This document shows positions 25,753-33,725 of a DNA stretch of 64,000 bases, one piece after another. Within the stretch, counting starts at the first letter, position 1, and the number at the start of each line of letters is the position of its first letter. The translations under genes were made by a program, and so were the position numbers. The stretch is from assembly GCF_024753285.1 (NCBI RefSeq), contig NZ_JANUGW010000016.1, positions 62,001 through 126,000 on the forward strand, given 5' to 3'. Origin of the DNA: Massilia pinisoli. Lineage in GTDB: Bacteria; Pseudomonadota; Gammaproteobacteria; Burkholderiales; Burkholderiaceae_D. Under the pieces are notes generated by a model. That model saw only the letters and a list, made by a program, of their open reading frames with translations. It did no database searches and had not been told where the DNA came from.

Positions 25753-26871
25753 GTCGCGCTGAGCGGGTGAGGCCAAACTGGTCTGGTTTTCTCTAAGAGC
25801 TTCATCCCCCGGAGAGCTGAAATTGGTATTGAATGCGGTATTGTCGATATCATCGCCGCGCAGCCATTCGAACAGGATCGCCATCATGAACGGGCCCACG
25901 AACAGGCCGATCACGCCCAGCGTGGACACGCCGCCGAGCAGGCCGAACAGCACGGCGAGAAACGGCAGGTTGACGCGCCGGCCGATGAGTTTCGGGCGGA
26001 TGAATTTGTCGACCATGAACAGCTCGAACGCGCCCCAGCAGAACAACCCGAGCGCCGCGCCGGAATGGCCCTGGCCCAGCAGCAGCAGCGAGACGAGCGT
26101 GAACGACAGCGGCGCGCCGCCCGGCACGAGCGCCAGGTAGCCCGTCAGCACACCGAGCAGCGCCGGTGCCGGCGCGCCCGCGATGAAGTAGGCGCCGCCC
26201 AGCACGCAGCCTTCGAGGATCGCGACGGAGACGAGGCCCAGTGCCGTGCCGCGCACGGACAGCGGGAACACGCGGCGCAGCATCGGGTACTGGCGCGGCA
26301 GCGCGCGCATGCCGGCCGTGTCGACGTGGTGGATGGCGGCGGGACCGTGCAGGTACAGCACGAACAAGGTGAGCAGCGCGAGGAAGAGGTATAGCGCGTT
26401 GGCGAGAATCGTCGAGCCCCACAGGCGCGCGGCGCCCGTCAGGTGCGGGGCGAAGTCGCCGGCGGCGCTGCCGACGAGGCGGTTCAAGCCGCCGGGCAGC
26501 GCCAGGTGGTCGTTCCACCACGCGATCGCGTGTTCCGCGACGAGGGGCAGCCGGGCGAGCCACGCCGGCGCCGGCAAGCCGATCTCGTTCGCGCGCGCGA
26601 GCAGGCGCTGCACGCCGGCCAGTTCGCCGCCCAGTGTATTGAGCAGCACCAGCGACGGCGCCACGAACCCGAGGATCAACAGGCCCACGAGGCAGGCCGC
26701 GCTGGCGAAAGGCGGCCAGCCGCGGGCCTGCAGGCGCACGTGGCCGGGCCACGTGATGACGGCGAGCAGGCCGGCCCACGCCAGCGCGCCGAGGAAGTGT
26801 TGCAGGAGGAAGGCCAGCGCCAGCGCGAACAGCGCGGGCACCACGAGTCGCGTTGCGCGCCGGTCCGTCAT
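25741..26871 (-). CDS. AI-2E family permease-like membrane protein
   Basis: Inner-membrane protein of 376 residues resembling the AI-2E (PerM) transporter family: N-terminal helix pairs (VVPALFALALAFLLQHFLGA), a soluble middle segment (residues ~95-170), then the helix-rich C-terminal half with GVLTGYLALVPGGAPLSFTL and FELFMVDKFIRPKLIGRRVN, the typical FIRP motif, and GVIGLFVGPFMMAILFEW. The ATG at 26871 overlaps the htpX stop by four bases (ATGA), so translation is coupled to htpX. Its 3' end overlaps the nag operator. Substrates of this family are varied and not predictable. Confidence 0.85.
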   Translation of the reverse strand: MTDRRATRLVVPALFALALAFLLQHFLGALAWAGLLAVITWPGHVRLQARGWPPFASAACLVGLLILGFVAPSLVLLNTLGGELAGVQRLLARANEIGLPAPAWLARLPLVAEHAIAWWNDHLALPGGLNRLVGSAAGDFAPHLTGAARLWGSTILANALYLFLALLTLFVLYLHGPAAIHHVDTAGMRALPRQYPMLRRVFPLSVRGTALGLVSVAILEGCVLGGAYFIAGAPAPALLGVLTGYLALVPGGAPLSFTLVSLLLLGQGHSGAALGLFCWGAFELFMVDKFIRPKLIGRRVNLPFLAVLFGLLGGVSTLGVIGLFVGPFMMAILFEWLRGDDIDNTAFNTNFSSPGDEALRENQTSLASPAQRDNTT

Positions 26872-27740
26872 GCGTGTTGCAAGGCCGCGATGCGGTCTTC
26901 GCACGAGGGGTGGCTGCTGAACAGCGCGAGCACGCCGCCGCCTGCGATGCCCGATGCGGCCAGGTTCTTCGGCAGGTCGGCGTGCGCGATGCCGTTCAGG
27001 CGCTGCAGCGCGGCGATCATCGGACGCGGCGTGCCCATGATCTGCGCGGCGCCGCGGTCGGCGCGGTATTCGCGCTTGCGCGAGAACCACGCGACGATGA
27101 TGCTGGCCACGAGGCCGAACAGCAGGTCGCACACGACGGACGTGATCGTGAATGCGATGCCGGGACCGCGCGCCTCGTCGCCGTCGCGGCGCAGGAACTG
27201 GTCGACGAAGTACGCGACGACGCGCGCCAGGAAGATCACGAACGTGTTCACGACGCCCTGGATCAAGGTGAGCGTCACCATGTCGCCGTTCGCCACGTGC
27301 GCCACTTCGTGCGCCAGCACGGCTTCCACTTCGTCATGCGTCATCGATTGCAGCAGCCCCGTCGACACGGCGACGAGCGACGCGTTCTTCGTCGCGCCCG
27401 TGGCGAACGCGTTCGGCGCGCCCTCGTAGATCGCCACTTCCGGCATCGGGATGCCGGCGCGGCCGGCTTGTTTCGCGACGGTGTCGAGCAGCCAGCGTTC
27501 GGTGGCGTTGGCCGGCTGCGCGATCACGCGCGCGCCCGTGGTCCACTTCGCGATGGGTTTCGACAGCCACAGCGAGATGAATGCGCCGCCGAAGCCCATC
27601 AGGCCGGCGAAGACGAGCAGGGCGCCCAGGTTCAGGCCCTTGGCCGTCAGGTAGCGGTCGACACCGAGCAGGCTCGCCGTGATGCCCAGCACGAGCATGA
27701 TGGCGAGGTTGGTGGCAAGGAAAAGCAGGATCCGTTTCAT
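26868..27740 (-). CDS. htpX: Membrane zinc metalloprotease HtpX
   Basis: Inner-membrane M48 protease that degrades damaged membrane proteins together with FtsH. The 290 residues include two N-terminal helices (LLFLATNLAIMLVLGITASL, then near residues 38-57), the zinc motif HEVAH at 144-148, two further helices and the third zinc ligand region REYRADRGAA. Start ATG 27740 (MKRILLFLATN). The length equals that of the family. It is the first gene of a unit with the AI-2E permease. Confidence 0.95.
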   Translation of the reverse strand: MKRILLFLATNLAIMLVLGITASLLGVDRYLTAKGLNLGALLVFAGLMGFGGAFISLWLSKPIAKWTTGARVIAQPANATERWLLDTVAKQAGRAGIPMPEVAIYEGAPNAFATGATKNASLVAVSTGLLQSMTHDEVEAVLAHEVAHVANGDMVTLTLIQGVVNTFVIFLARVVAYFVDQFLRRDGDEARGPGIAFTITSVVCDLLFGLVASIIVAWFSRKREYRADRGAAQIMGTPRPMIAALQRLNGIAHADLPKNLAASGIAGGGVLALFSSHPSCEDRIAALQHA

Positions 27741-27887
27741 GGTCGTATCTCTCATCGTTAACACAAGAATCGCGGCCCGGCGGGCCGTTGTCAAGGCGAA
27801 GGATAGGGCAATGACGGATCTTGAAAAAGCGAAGTATCTGGAAGGATTTCTTCGGAAAAACCGATTATAAGCGATGCGCGCCACCCA

Positions 27888-29852
27888 TCATCGCGCGGCC
27901 CGCACGAGCGGCAGTTCGACGTAGCTGCTGTGGTAGACGCGCTGCGTGGCCTTCCTGTAGTCGCCCGGCTGCGCGAAGAAGATGTTGGGCACGAACGTCT
28001 GCGGATTGCGGTCGTACAGCGGGAACCAGCTCGATTGCACCTGCACCATGATGCGGTGGCCCGGCAGGAACACGTGGTTGGCTGTCGGCAGGCCAAAGCG
28101 GTACGCCAGCGCCTTGTTCGGCGCGAGCGCCTTCGGCTTGTCGAAACCTTCGCGGTAGCGGCCGCGGAAGATGTCGCCCGCGACCATCAGCTGATAGCCG
28201 CCCATCGCCGGTTGCGACCCCACCTGGTCCGGGTACACGTCGATCAGCTTGACGACCCAGTCGGAATCCGTGCCGCTCGTCGACGCGACGAGGTGGGCGA
28301 CCGGCTCGCCGCTGATTTTCACGGGCGCCGTCAGCACGTCGGACACGAACGTCGCGACGTCCGTGCGGCCTGACGCCTCGCGCTGGTCGTCGGCGAGCCA
28401 GCGTGGCCACGTCTGGCCCTTCGTTTCATCGTAGCCGTACGGCGGGATCGGGCGCTGGCGGAACGGCACGGGCTTCGCCGGATCGGACACGTATTCGTCG
28501 TAGCCTTTCGCATCCGCCGCGCCCCCGAGCACGGCCTTCTGCCCGGCGGTCAGGTGCAGCGCGACGGGTTCGATGGCGCAGCCGGACGTACACCCTGCGG
28601 GCCACGCGGCCAGGTTGCGCCACTTGTTCGTGCCCGTCTCGAACGCCGTCACCGTGGGAATCGCGGGCACGGATGCGTCGCCCTTCAGGTAGCGCGCAAG
28701 GAACGGTTTCAGCACTTGCTGGCGCCAGGTCAGCGCCGTGTCGCTGCCGAACTTCAGGGTGCCCAGCGAGCTGCCGTCGCCGATCGCGCCGCCGTGCGAC
28801 CATGGGCCCAGCGACAGGAACACCTTGTTGTCGGTATCGTGCGGCTTGATCGCCTTCCACACGGCGATGGCGCCGTAGATGTCTTCCGCGTCCCACAGGC
28901 TGTGCACGAGCAACGTGGGCACCGTGACGGGTTCGCCGGCGAGGATGCGGTCCATCGCCTGCTGGCGCCAGAAGTCGTCGTAGGCGGGATGCGCGACGAC
29001 CTTGTTCCAGAAGCCGCTCTGTTCCAGCCCGCGCTCGCGCGCCAGCGCGCCCGCGGAACCCGCGCGCATGTACATGTCGTAGTCGTCGTAGTTCGTGATG
29101 GGCCACTTGACCGTGTTGGCGCGCGTGACGACCTGCTCGAGGATGTACGACATATTGATCTGCCGGAAGGCGCCATTGTGGAACCAGTCGTCGCCCATCC
29201 AGCCATCGACCATCGGGTTCATCGGCACGGCGACCTTCAGCGCGGGATGCGGATGCACGAGCGCCATCAGCGGCAGGAAGCCGTCGTACGAGATGCCGAT
29301 GATGCCCACGCGGCCGTTCGTCTCCGGCACGTTCTTCGTCAGCCATTCGATCGTGTCCCACGTGTCCGTCGAGTGGTCGACGGGCGTCGGGTTCAGCGGC
29401 CCGTGCAGCGGGCGGTTCATCACGTAGTCGCCTTCCGACCCGTACTTGCCGCGCACGTCCTGCACGACGCGGATATAGCCCTCTTCGGCGATGACGTCGG
29501 CCGCGTTGTCGTAGCCCGTCAGGATCGTCTCGAGGTCCGAACTGTCCGCGTGGTTCACGAGGCTGGACGCATCGTACGGCGTGCGCGTCAACAGGATCGG
29601 CGCGTTCTGCACGCCGTTCGGCACGATGATGATGGTGTTGAGCTTCGTGCCGTCGCGCATGGGGATCAGCACCGTGCGCTTCACGTAGTTGAAGCCCGCG
29701 TTCGGCGCGGTGAATTCGGCCGGGGTCTCGGTAGGCAGCGCGGGATATTGCGGTGCGGGCGGCGCCACCTGCGCGTGCGCGAGGCCGGCGAGTGCCAGCG
29801 CGGCGAGAAGTAGAGGGAAGCGCGGCGCGCGGCGGACAGCGAGTGGCATCAT
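27888..29852 (-). CDS. Secreted CocE/NonD-type hydrolase (X-Pro dipeptidyl-peptidase-like)
   Basis: Exported serine hydrolase of 654 residues with a signal peptide ending AHAQ (about residue 28). It belongs to the CocE/NonD group (S15-like): PMRDGTKLNTIIIVP, TRTPYDASS, DVRGKYGSEGDY, the nucleophile in GIISYDG-type IGISYDGFL (Ser188), catalytic Asp in LWDAEDIYG and His in GPWSHGG, then a C-terminal jelly-roll domain (HRIMVQVQSSWFPLYDRNPQ). Members include glutaryl-7-ACA acylase, cocaine esterase and amino-acid ester hydrolases; the substrate is not predictable. Start: first ATG of an ATGATG pair at 29852. Confidence 0.88.
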   Translation of the reverse strand: MMPLAVRRAPRFPLLLAALALAGLAHAQVAPPAPQYPALPTETPAEFTAPNAGFNYVKRTVLIPMRDGTKLNTIIIVPNGVQNAPILLTRTPYDASSLVNHADSSDLETILTGYDNAADVIAEEGYIRVVQDVRGKYGSEGDYVMNRPLHGPLNPTPVDHSTDTWDTIEWLTKNVPETNGRVGIIGISYDGFLPLMALVHPHPALKVAVPMNPMVDGWMGDDWFHNGAFRQINMSYILEQVVTRANTVKWPITNYDDYDMYMRAGSAGALARERGLEQSGFWNKVVAHPAYDDFWRQQAMDRILAGEPVTVPTLLVHSLWDAEDIYGAIAVWKAIKPHDTDNKVFLSLGPWSHGGAIGDGSSLGTLKFGSDTALTWRQQVLKPFLARYLKGDASVPAIPTVTAFETGTNKWRNLAAWPAGCTSGCAIEPVALHLTAGQKAVLGGAADAKGYDEYVSDPAKPVPFRQRPIPPYGYDETKGQTWPRWLADDQREASGRTDVATFVSDVLTAPVKISGEPVAHLVASTSGTDSDWVVKLIDVYPDQVGSQPAMGGYQLMVAGDIFRGRYREGFDKPKALAPNKALAYRFGLPTANHVFLPGHRIMVQVQSSWFPLYDRNPQTFVPNIFFAQPGDYRKATQRVYHSSYVELPLVRAAR

Positions 29853-29914
29853 CGGGAGGCGTCCTTGGCTGGTCGGGTCGGCCGCTACATTAGCACAGCC
29901 GGACGCGCATCCGC

Positions 29915-30301
29915 TCACCCGTTCGCCGTACGCGCCGCAGCGTGTTCGCCGCACGCCGGCACTTCATGCAGACCAGCTTCGAACAGCACGACGCGGCGCG
30001 CGCGCGGCAAGCCTTCCCACCACGCGAGCGGGAAGGTGAGGCGGCGGTCGGCCATGCGCACGAACGCGTCGAAGCCGGGCTGCGTCTGCGCCAGCACGAC
30101 GGCTTCCTCGAGGTGCGACGCCCGCACTTCGATGCGCATGCCGCCTTCGCCGGGAAAGGCCAGCACGCGCGAGACGTCGTCCCACGGCACGACGACGTCC
30201 CTGGTTGCGAAGCCGTCCGGGAACGTGCGGATGCCGGACTGGGCGCGCGGCACCAGGCGGAGTGTCATGCGACGCGCCAGGCGGGCGAGGGCGGACGGCA
30301 T
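29915..30301 (-). CDS. Hypothetical protein coupled to the repeat protein gene
   Basis: A 128-residue soluble protein starting MPSALARLARRMTLRLVPRA. It has a beta-rich core with FATRDVVVPWDDVSRVLAFP and AVVLAQTQPGFDAFVRMADRR. No known domain recognised. Its start is 14 bases after the stop of the DUF2807-like gene, with GGAG in between, so the two are probably co-translated and may act together at the cell envelope or in its regulation. It lacks a signal peptide. Confidence 0.6.
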   Translation of the reverse strand: MPSALARLARRMTLRLVPRAQSGIRTFPDGFATRDVVVPWDDVSRVLAFPGEGGMRIEVRASHLEEAVVLAQTQPGFDAFVRMADRRLTFPLAWWEGLPRARRVVLFEAGLHEVPACGEHAAARTANG

Positions 30302-30315
30302 GGTGCGCTCCGCCG

Positions 30316-31677
30316 TCACCGGCCCGCGTGCGGCCCGCTGCGGTCGACCAGCAGCAGCTGGCCGCGGCCCACTGTCTTCGCCGCGGTGCGGCCGCGGTCG
30401 TCGACGTTGACGCTGGCCGTGCCCGGCCCGTGCACGACGATGTCCGCGTGGGTCGCCGTCAGGCCGCGGCCATCCATGCTGCCGGAGCCGGACAACTGCG
30501 CGTCGACTTGCGCCACGGTGCCGTCGACGTGCGCGTCGCCCGGGCCGCCCATGCGCAGCAGCAGGCGCTTGGCCGCAAGGTGCGCGTCGATGCCGCCGGA
30601 GCCGTGCAGGTCCGCGTCCAGCGTGTCGGATACCTGCGCCAGCTTGACACCACCCGGACCGTGGCTGCGCACGGTCGCCTTGTTCGTCTTGAGGTTCGCG
30701 GCGTCGAGGTCGCCCGAGCCGCCGATCTCCACGGTGAGGTCGCCCACGGAGCCCGCGAGTGTCACGTTGCCCGGTCCGTTCATGCGCAGTTGCGCGGCGC
30801 TCGCCTGCAGGCCGCGCACGGCCAGGTCGCCGGAGCCGTCCACTTCCGCGTCGAGGCGGCGCAGATTGCCCGCGATGCATGCCTGGCCGGGGCCGTGCTG
30901 CACGCTGCGCGCGCCGTCGACGGCCAGCGCGCAGCCTTCGAAGTCGCCCGCGCCGGACATCTCGAGGTCCAGGTCGCGGCTCGTGCCGGACAACTTGACG
31001 CCGCCCGGGCCGTGCATGCGCACCGTGGCCTTCGCGACGCGCAGGCCGTCCGCTTCCAGGTCGCCGGCACCGCCGCTCTGCACGGCCAACGTATTGCCCA
31101 CGCCCGCGAGCCGCACGTCGCCCGGACCGTTCATCGTGAGGTCGACGTCGGCCGCCTTCACGCGTGTCAGGTCCAGGTCGCCGCTGCCGCTTGCCGTCAC
31201 GGCCAGCTGTCGCACGGCGCCGCTCGCGCGCACGTCGCCCGGTCCCGTGTCGGCCAGCGTGAAACGATCGCCGCCGAGATGGTCGACCTCGACGTCGCCG
31301 CTGCCCGCGGTCGCCAGGCGTTTCAGGCCGGCCGCGCCGATGCGCACGGTGACGGTCTCGCGGCGCTTGCCGAAGCTGAAGGAGAAACCGTTGCGCTGCA
31401 CGGGCCGCACGAAGAGCGTGTCGCCGCGCACGAGGGTCTCGACCTCGGCCAGTTGCTGGCGCTCGCCGCTCAGTTCCAGTGCCGGCTGCGCCTGCGCGTC
31501 GATGACGACGTGGTACGGCCCCGCCAGCTCGATCGCGCTGAAGGCGGCGACGGGGCGGCGTTCCGTCGCGACGGCGGAGCTTGCGTCTTGCGGCCCGGCG
31601 TACGAGACGGGTGCCGTGGCGATGGCACCGGCCGCGAGCGCGGCGGCGAGGAGGGTGAGCTTGAGGGCGGTCTTCAT
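30316..31677 (-). CDS. Secreted DUF2807-like repeat protein (beta-solenoid)
   Basis: Exported 453-residue protein with a signal peptide (MKTALKLTLLAAALAAGAIA, cleavage near YAG28). Residues ~40-120 resemble the start of a head-GIN/DUF2807 domain (FSAIELAGPYHVVIDAQAQP). From about residue 123 to 432 it is built of eight ~39-residue units, each with a SGSGDL-type turn followed some 20 residues later by a xGPGDV-type turn, as expected for a right-handed beta-solenoid. DUF2807 proteins are putative envelope adhesins or auto-transporter-like; a specific function is unknown. Confidence 0.75.
   Translation of the reverse strand: MKTALKLTLLAAALAAGAIATAPVSYAGPQDASSAVATERRPVAAFSAIELAGPYHVVIDAQAQPALELSGERQQLAEVETLVRGDTLFVRPVQRNGFSFSFGKRRETVTVRIGAAGLKRLATAGSGDVEVDHLGGDRFTLADTGPGDVRASGAVRQLAVTASGSGDLDLTRVKAADVDLTMNGPGDVRLAGVGNTLAVQSGGAGDLEADGLRVAKATVRMHGPGGVKLSGTSRDLDLEMSGAGDFEGCALAVDGARSVQHGPGQACIAGNLRRLDAEVDGSGDLAVRGLQASAAQLRMNGPGNVTLAGSVGDLTVEIGGSGDLDAANLKTNKATVRSHGPGGVKLAQVSDTLDADLHGSGGIDAHLAAKRLLLRMGGPGDAHVDGTVAQVDAQLSGSGSMDGRGLTATHADIVVHGPGTASVNVDDRGRTAAKTVGRGQLLLVDRSGPHAGR
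30384..31311 (-). repeat. Eight coding repeats of about 117 bp
   Basis: In-frame degenerate repeats inside the DUF2807-like gene, about 39 codons each. Each unit has two conserved glycine turns (SGSGD and GPGD types) and a leucine/valine strand pattern. The units have diverged in sequence but keep their length, apart from small changes near the end. Confidence 0.75.
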
Positions 31678-31813
31678 GGTGTCGTCGTTCTCGTGCGGCA
31701 GCGCCGGGAGACTGCACGATACGACAGGCACCGTCGGCGCGCAGCCGCCGTTCGACGAACGCGCGAATCCGTGGAACAGGCTGCGGAAAAGAGGGGGCGG
31801 ACGGCGGCCCGCT

Positions 31814-32812
31814 CTACTTCACCGGCGCGACCGTATAGCCGGCCTGTTCGAGGTCGGCCAGCAGGCCGCCGCAATCGGCCCCGTCGTGCTTCGCCGCGAA
31901 CAGGTTGCGCACGGGGACGACGTAGAAATGCGTCCCGCCGTCGGCCAGCGCGTTGATGCGCCGGACCCAGTCGCGATTGCGCGCGCAGACGAGGCCCGCG
32001 TCCAGCGGCGCCAGGCGCGCGAACGTGCCGCCCGCGGCGGGCGTGCGGTTGCGCAGCAACGCGTCGAAGTCGTGCGTCAGCCGGGGGATGGCGCGGGCCG
32101 CCGGCTCGGCGGCGTTGTCGACGACGTCCTGCAGCAGCAACGTGCGGCGCGGGCCGGACGCGCAGTAGGCGCGCATCATGCCCGTGCGGTCGTCGATGTC
32201 GTGCACGGCGATGTCGGGCCGCGCGCGGATGAGTGCCGCCGCCACGCTGCCGCGCGGCGCCTCGGCCGCGGCCCCTTCGGTCTTGCGGCCGGCCGCCAGC
32301 GCGGCCGCCTGGTCGCGCGCGAACTGCAGCAGCGTGAACTCGTCGCTCATCTCGATCAGGCGCGCCCATGAGCGTGCCTGCGTGTCGGGGTCGGGCGCCT
32401 GCGCCAGCGCCTTGACGTCGAGGGCATCGCGGCGCGCCATGTCGGCTTGCAAGGTGAGCGTGAGGATGCGCTGGCGCAGGTCGTTCAGCCGGGCGATGCC
32501 GGCTTCGTCGAGCTGGCGCAGGTCGCAGCCTGGATTGGCGTCGAAGTCGGGCGGCGCCTCGTCGCCGTCGCCCACGCCCTCGACGGACAGCGTGCTCGAC
32601 GCCCGCAGCGCAGGCAGCACAGCGCGTGTGTAATAGCCGTCGAACTCGACGGGCAGGCCGACCGAGGTTGCTGCCAGCACGTACAGCACGGTGGTACCGT
32701 GTTCGGGGGCGGTGCGTGTGGCTTTCCACAGCCGCGGCGCGGCGGCCGGTGCGGCAGACGCGGCGCCGACCATGAGCGCGAACAGGCAGGGAAGAAGGCG
32801 GGCGGTCGTCAT
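31814..32812 (-). CDS. TraB/GumN-like secreted protein
   Basis: Exported 332-residue protein with a signal peptide (MTTARLLPCLFALMVGAASA). The N-terminal LWKATRTAPEHGTTVLYVLA and the C-terminal RNRDWVRRINALADGGTHFY VVPV..LLADLEQAGYTVAPV regions match the TraB/GumN family pattern; the GxxH/GAxH motifs used as putative metal sites in TraB proteins are altered (AATSVG; VVPVRNL), so catalytic competence is doubtful. ATG 32812 was chosen because it opens the signal peptide. It ends a run of minus-strand envelope genes. Confidence 0.65.
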   Translation of the reverse strand: MTTARLLPCLFALMVGAASAAPAAAPRLWKATRTAPEHGTTVLYVLAATSVGLPVEFDGYYTRAVLPALRASSTLSVEGVGDGDEAPPDFDANPGCDLRQLDEAGIARLNDLRQRILTLTLQADMARRDALDVKALAQAPDPDTQARSWARLIEMSDEFTLLQFARDQAAALAAGRKTEGAAAEAPRGSVAAALIRARPDIAVHDIDDRTGMMRAYCASGPRRTLLLQDVVDNAAEPAARAIPRLTHDFDALLRNRTPAAGGTFARLAPLDAGLVCARNRDWVRRINALADGGTHFYVVPVRNLFAAKHDGADCGGLLADLEQAGYTVAPVK

Positions 32813-33036
32813 GGCGGCGATTATAGGCCGCCGGGCCCGCGCACGGCCGAGCCGAACATGACAGTTTGTCCACGCGGCATCGCCCCGCCGAGACGTCCCG
32901 CCGTGAATGTGGCTCGAGCACAACGGCGCAGCCGGCCGCGCCGCCGCGTTCGCCCGTCCGGGCGCGCCGCCGCAAGCTGACCCGTGGCCGGAACGGGGGC
33001 CGAATGTCATAATGGATGCTCGTCAAGGAGAACACA

Positions 33037-33222
33037 GTGATCCGCTACATGGGCACGCGCAAGAATGCGGACGGTGCCGCCGTTTATGTATTCATCGTCA
33101 ACGGCCTGGAAAAGGAAGTGCGCGAGCACGCCCTCAAGCAGCATCCCGGCTGCTACGAAGCGCTGCCGGCTTCGGTGAAGGCGAAGATCGCCGCCAACCG
33201 GGCATGGCTGTCCAAGCTGTGA
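33037..33222 (+). CDS. Small hypothetical protein, GTG start
   Basis: A 61-residue protein. AAGGAG at 33025-33030 is six bases before GTG 33037, so this start is preferred to ATG 33016, which precedes the ribosome-binding site. Sequence RYMGTRKNADGAAVYVFIVN then a helix (KQHPGCYEALPASVKAKIAA) has no recognised family. Its stop overlaps the GTG start of the next gene (GTGA), suggesting coupled translation. Confidence 0.55.
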   Translation: MIRYMGTRKNADGAAVYVFIVNGLEKEVREHALKQHPGCYEALPASVKAKIAANRAWLSKL

Positions 33223-33710
33223 CGCCGCTGCGCCGGTTTGCCGGCGTGCTTGCGCTGGCGTTGTCTCTCGCCGGGCCGGCGTGTGCGCAGACGCAGGACA
33301 AGCAGCCATCCACGTTCGGCCCCGTCATCGGCGCGGCGCTGCTGTGCCACGACCATCTCGACAACGCGTATTTTTATTCCTGGCTGACGACCCATTTCGG
33401 CGCGCCGTACAAGCACACGGGCGGCGCGTACTGGTTCCGCACGGGCGAGGCGACGCTGTGGGGCGCGCCCGTGACGGAAGTGATGGTCAGCGACGACACG
33501 AGCGAGTGGGTGTTCGTGGGCGCCGTCGCCGACGTGCCGCCGGACGAACTGGAACAGGCGGTCCGCAAGGCGGCCGGCGTGCGCCACGTGGCGGCCGACG
33601 CATCGGCCTACCCATTGCGGATATCCACCCCCGGCAGCACGATCGCCTACTACAATGCCCAAAGCAAAATATACTGCGCGAAGTTCAAACCGCTGCCGCC
33701 GCGCCGGTAA
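33219..33710 (+). CDS. Small secreted hypothetical protein
   Basis: A 163-residue protein with a clear signal peptide when started at GTG 33219 (TPLRRFAGVLALALSLAGPA, cleavage near CAQ). The GTG overlaps the previous stop codon. An ATG at 33204 would add five residues before the signal. The mature part has two cysteines (LLCHDHLD and IYCAKF) that could form a disulfide and no recognised domain. It precedes gspA by 15 bases, so may share its transcript. Confidence 0.6.
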   Translation: MTPLRRFAGVLALALSLAGPACAQTQDKQPSTFGPVIGAALLCHDHLDNAYFYSWLTTHFGAPYKHTGGAYWFRTGEATLWGAPVTEVMVSDDTSEWVFVGAVADVPPDELEQAVRKAAGVRHVAADASAYPLRISTPGSTIAYYNAQSKIYCAKFKPLPPRR

Positions 33711-33725
33711 GCCTTTGGTATTGGT

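Noticed and set aside
27741..27887. A TTGACA on the minus strand upstream of htpX as its promoter
   Set aside because: The matching -10 position reads GATTCT, too weak to report as a promoter.
30384..31311. Periodic ~117-bp repeats considered as a CRISPR array
   Set aside because: Units are in frame, lack identical repeats with unique spacers, and encode a regular protein pattern.
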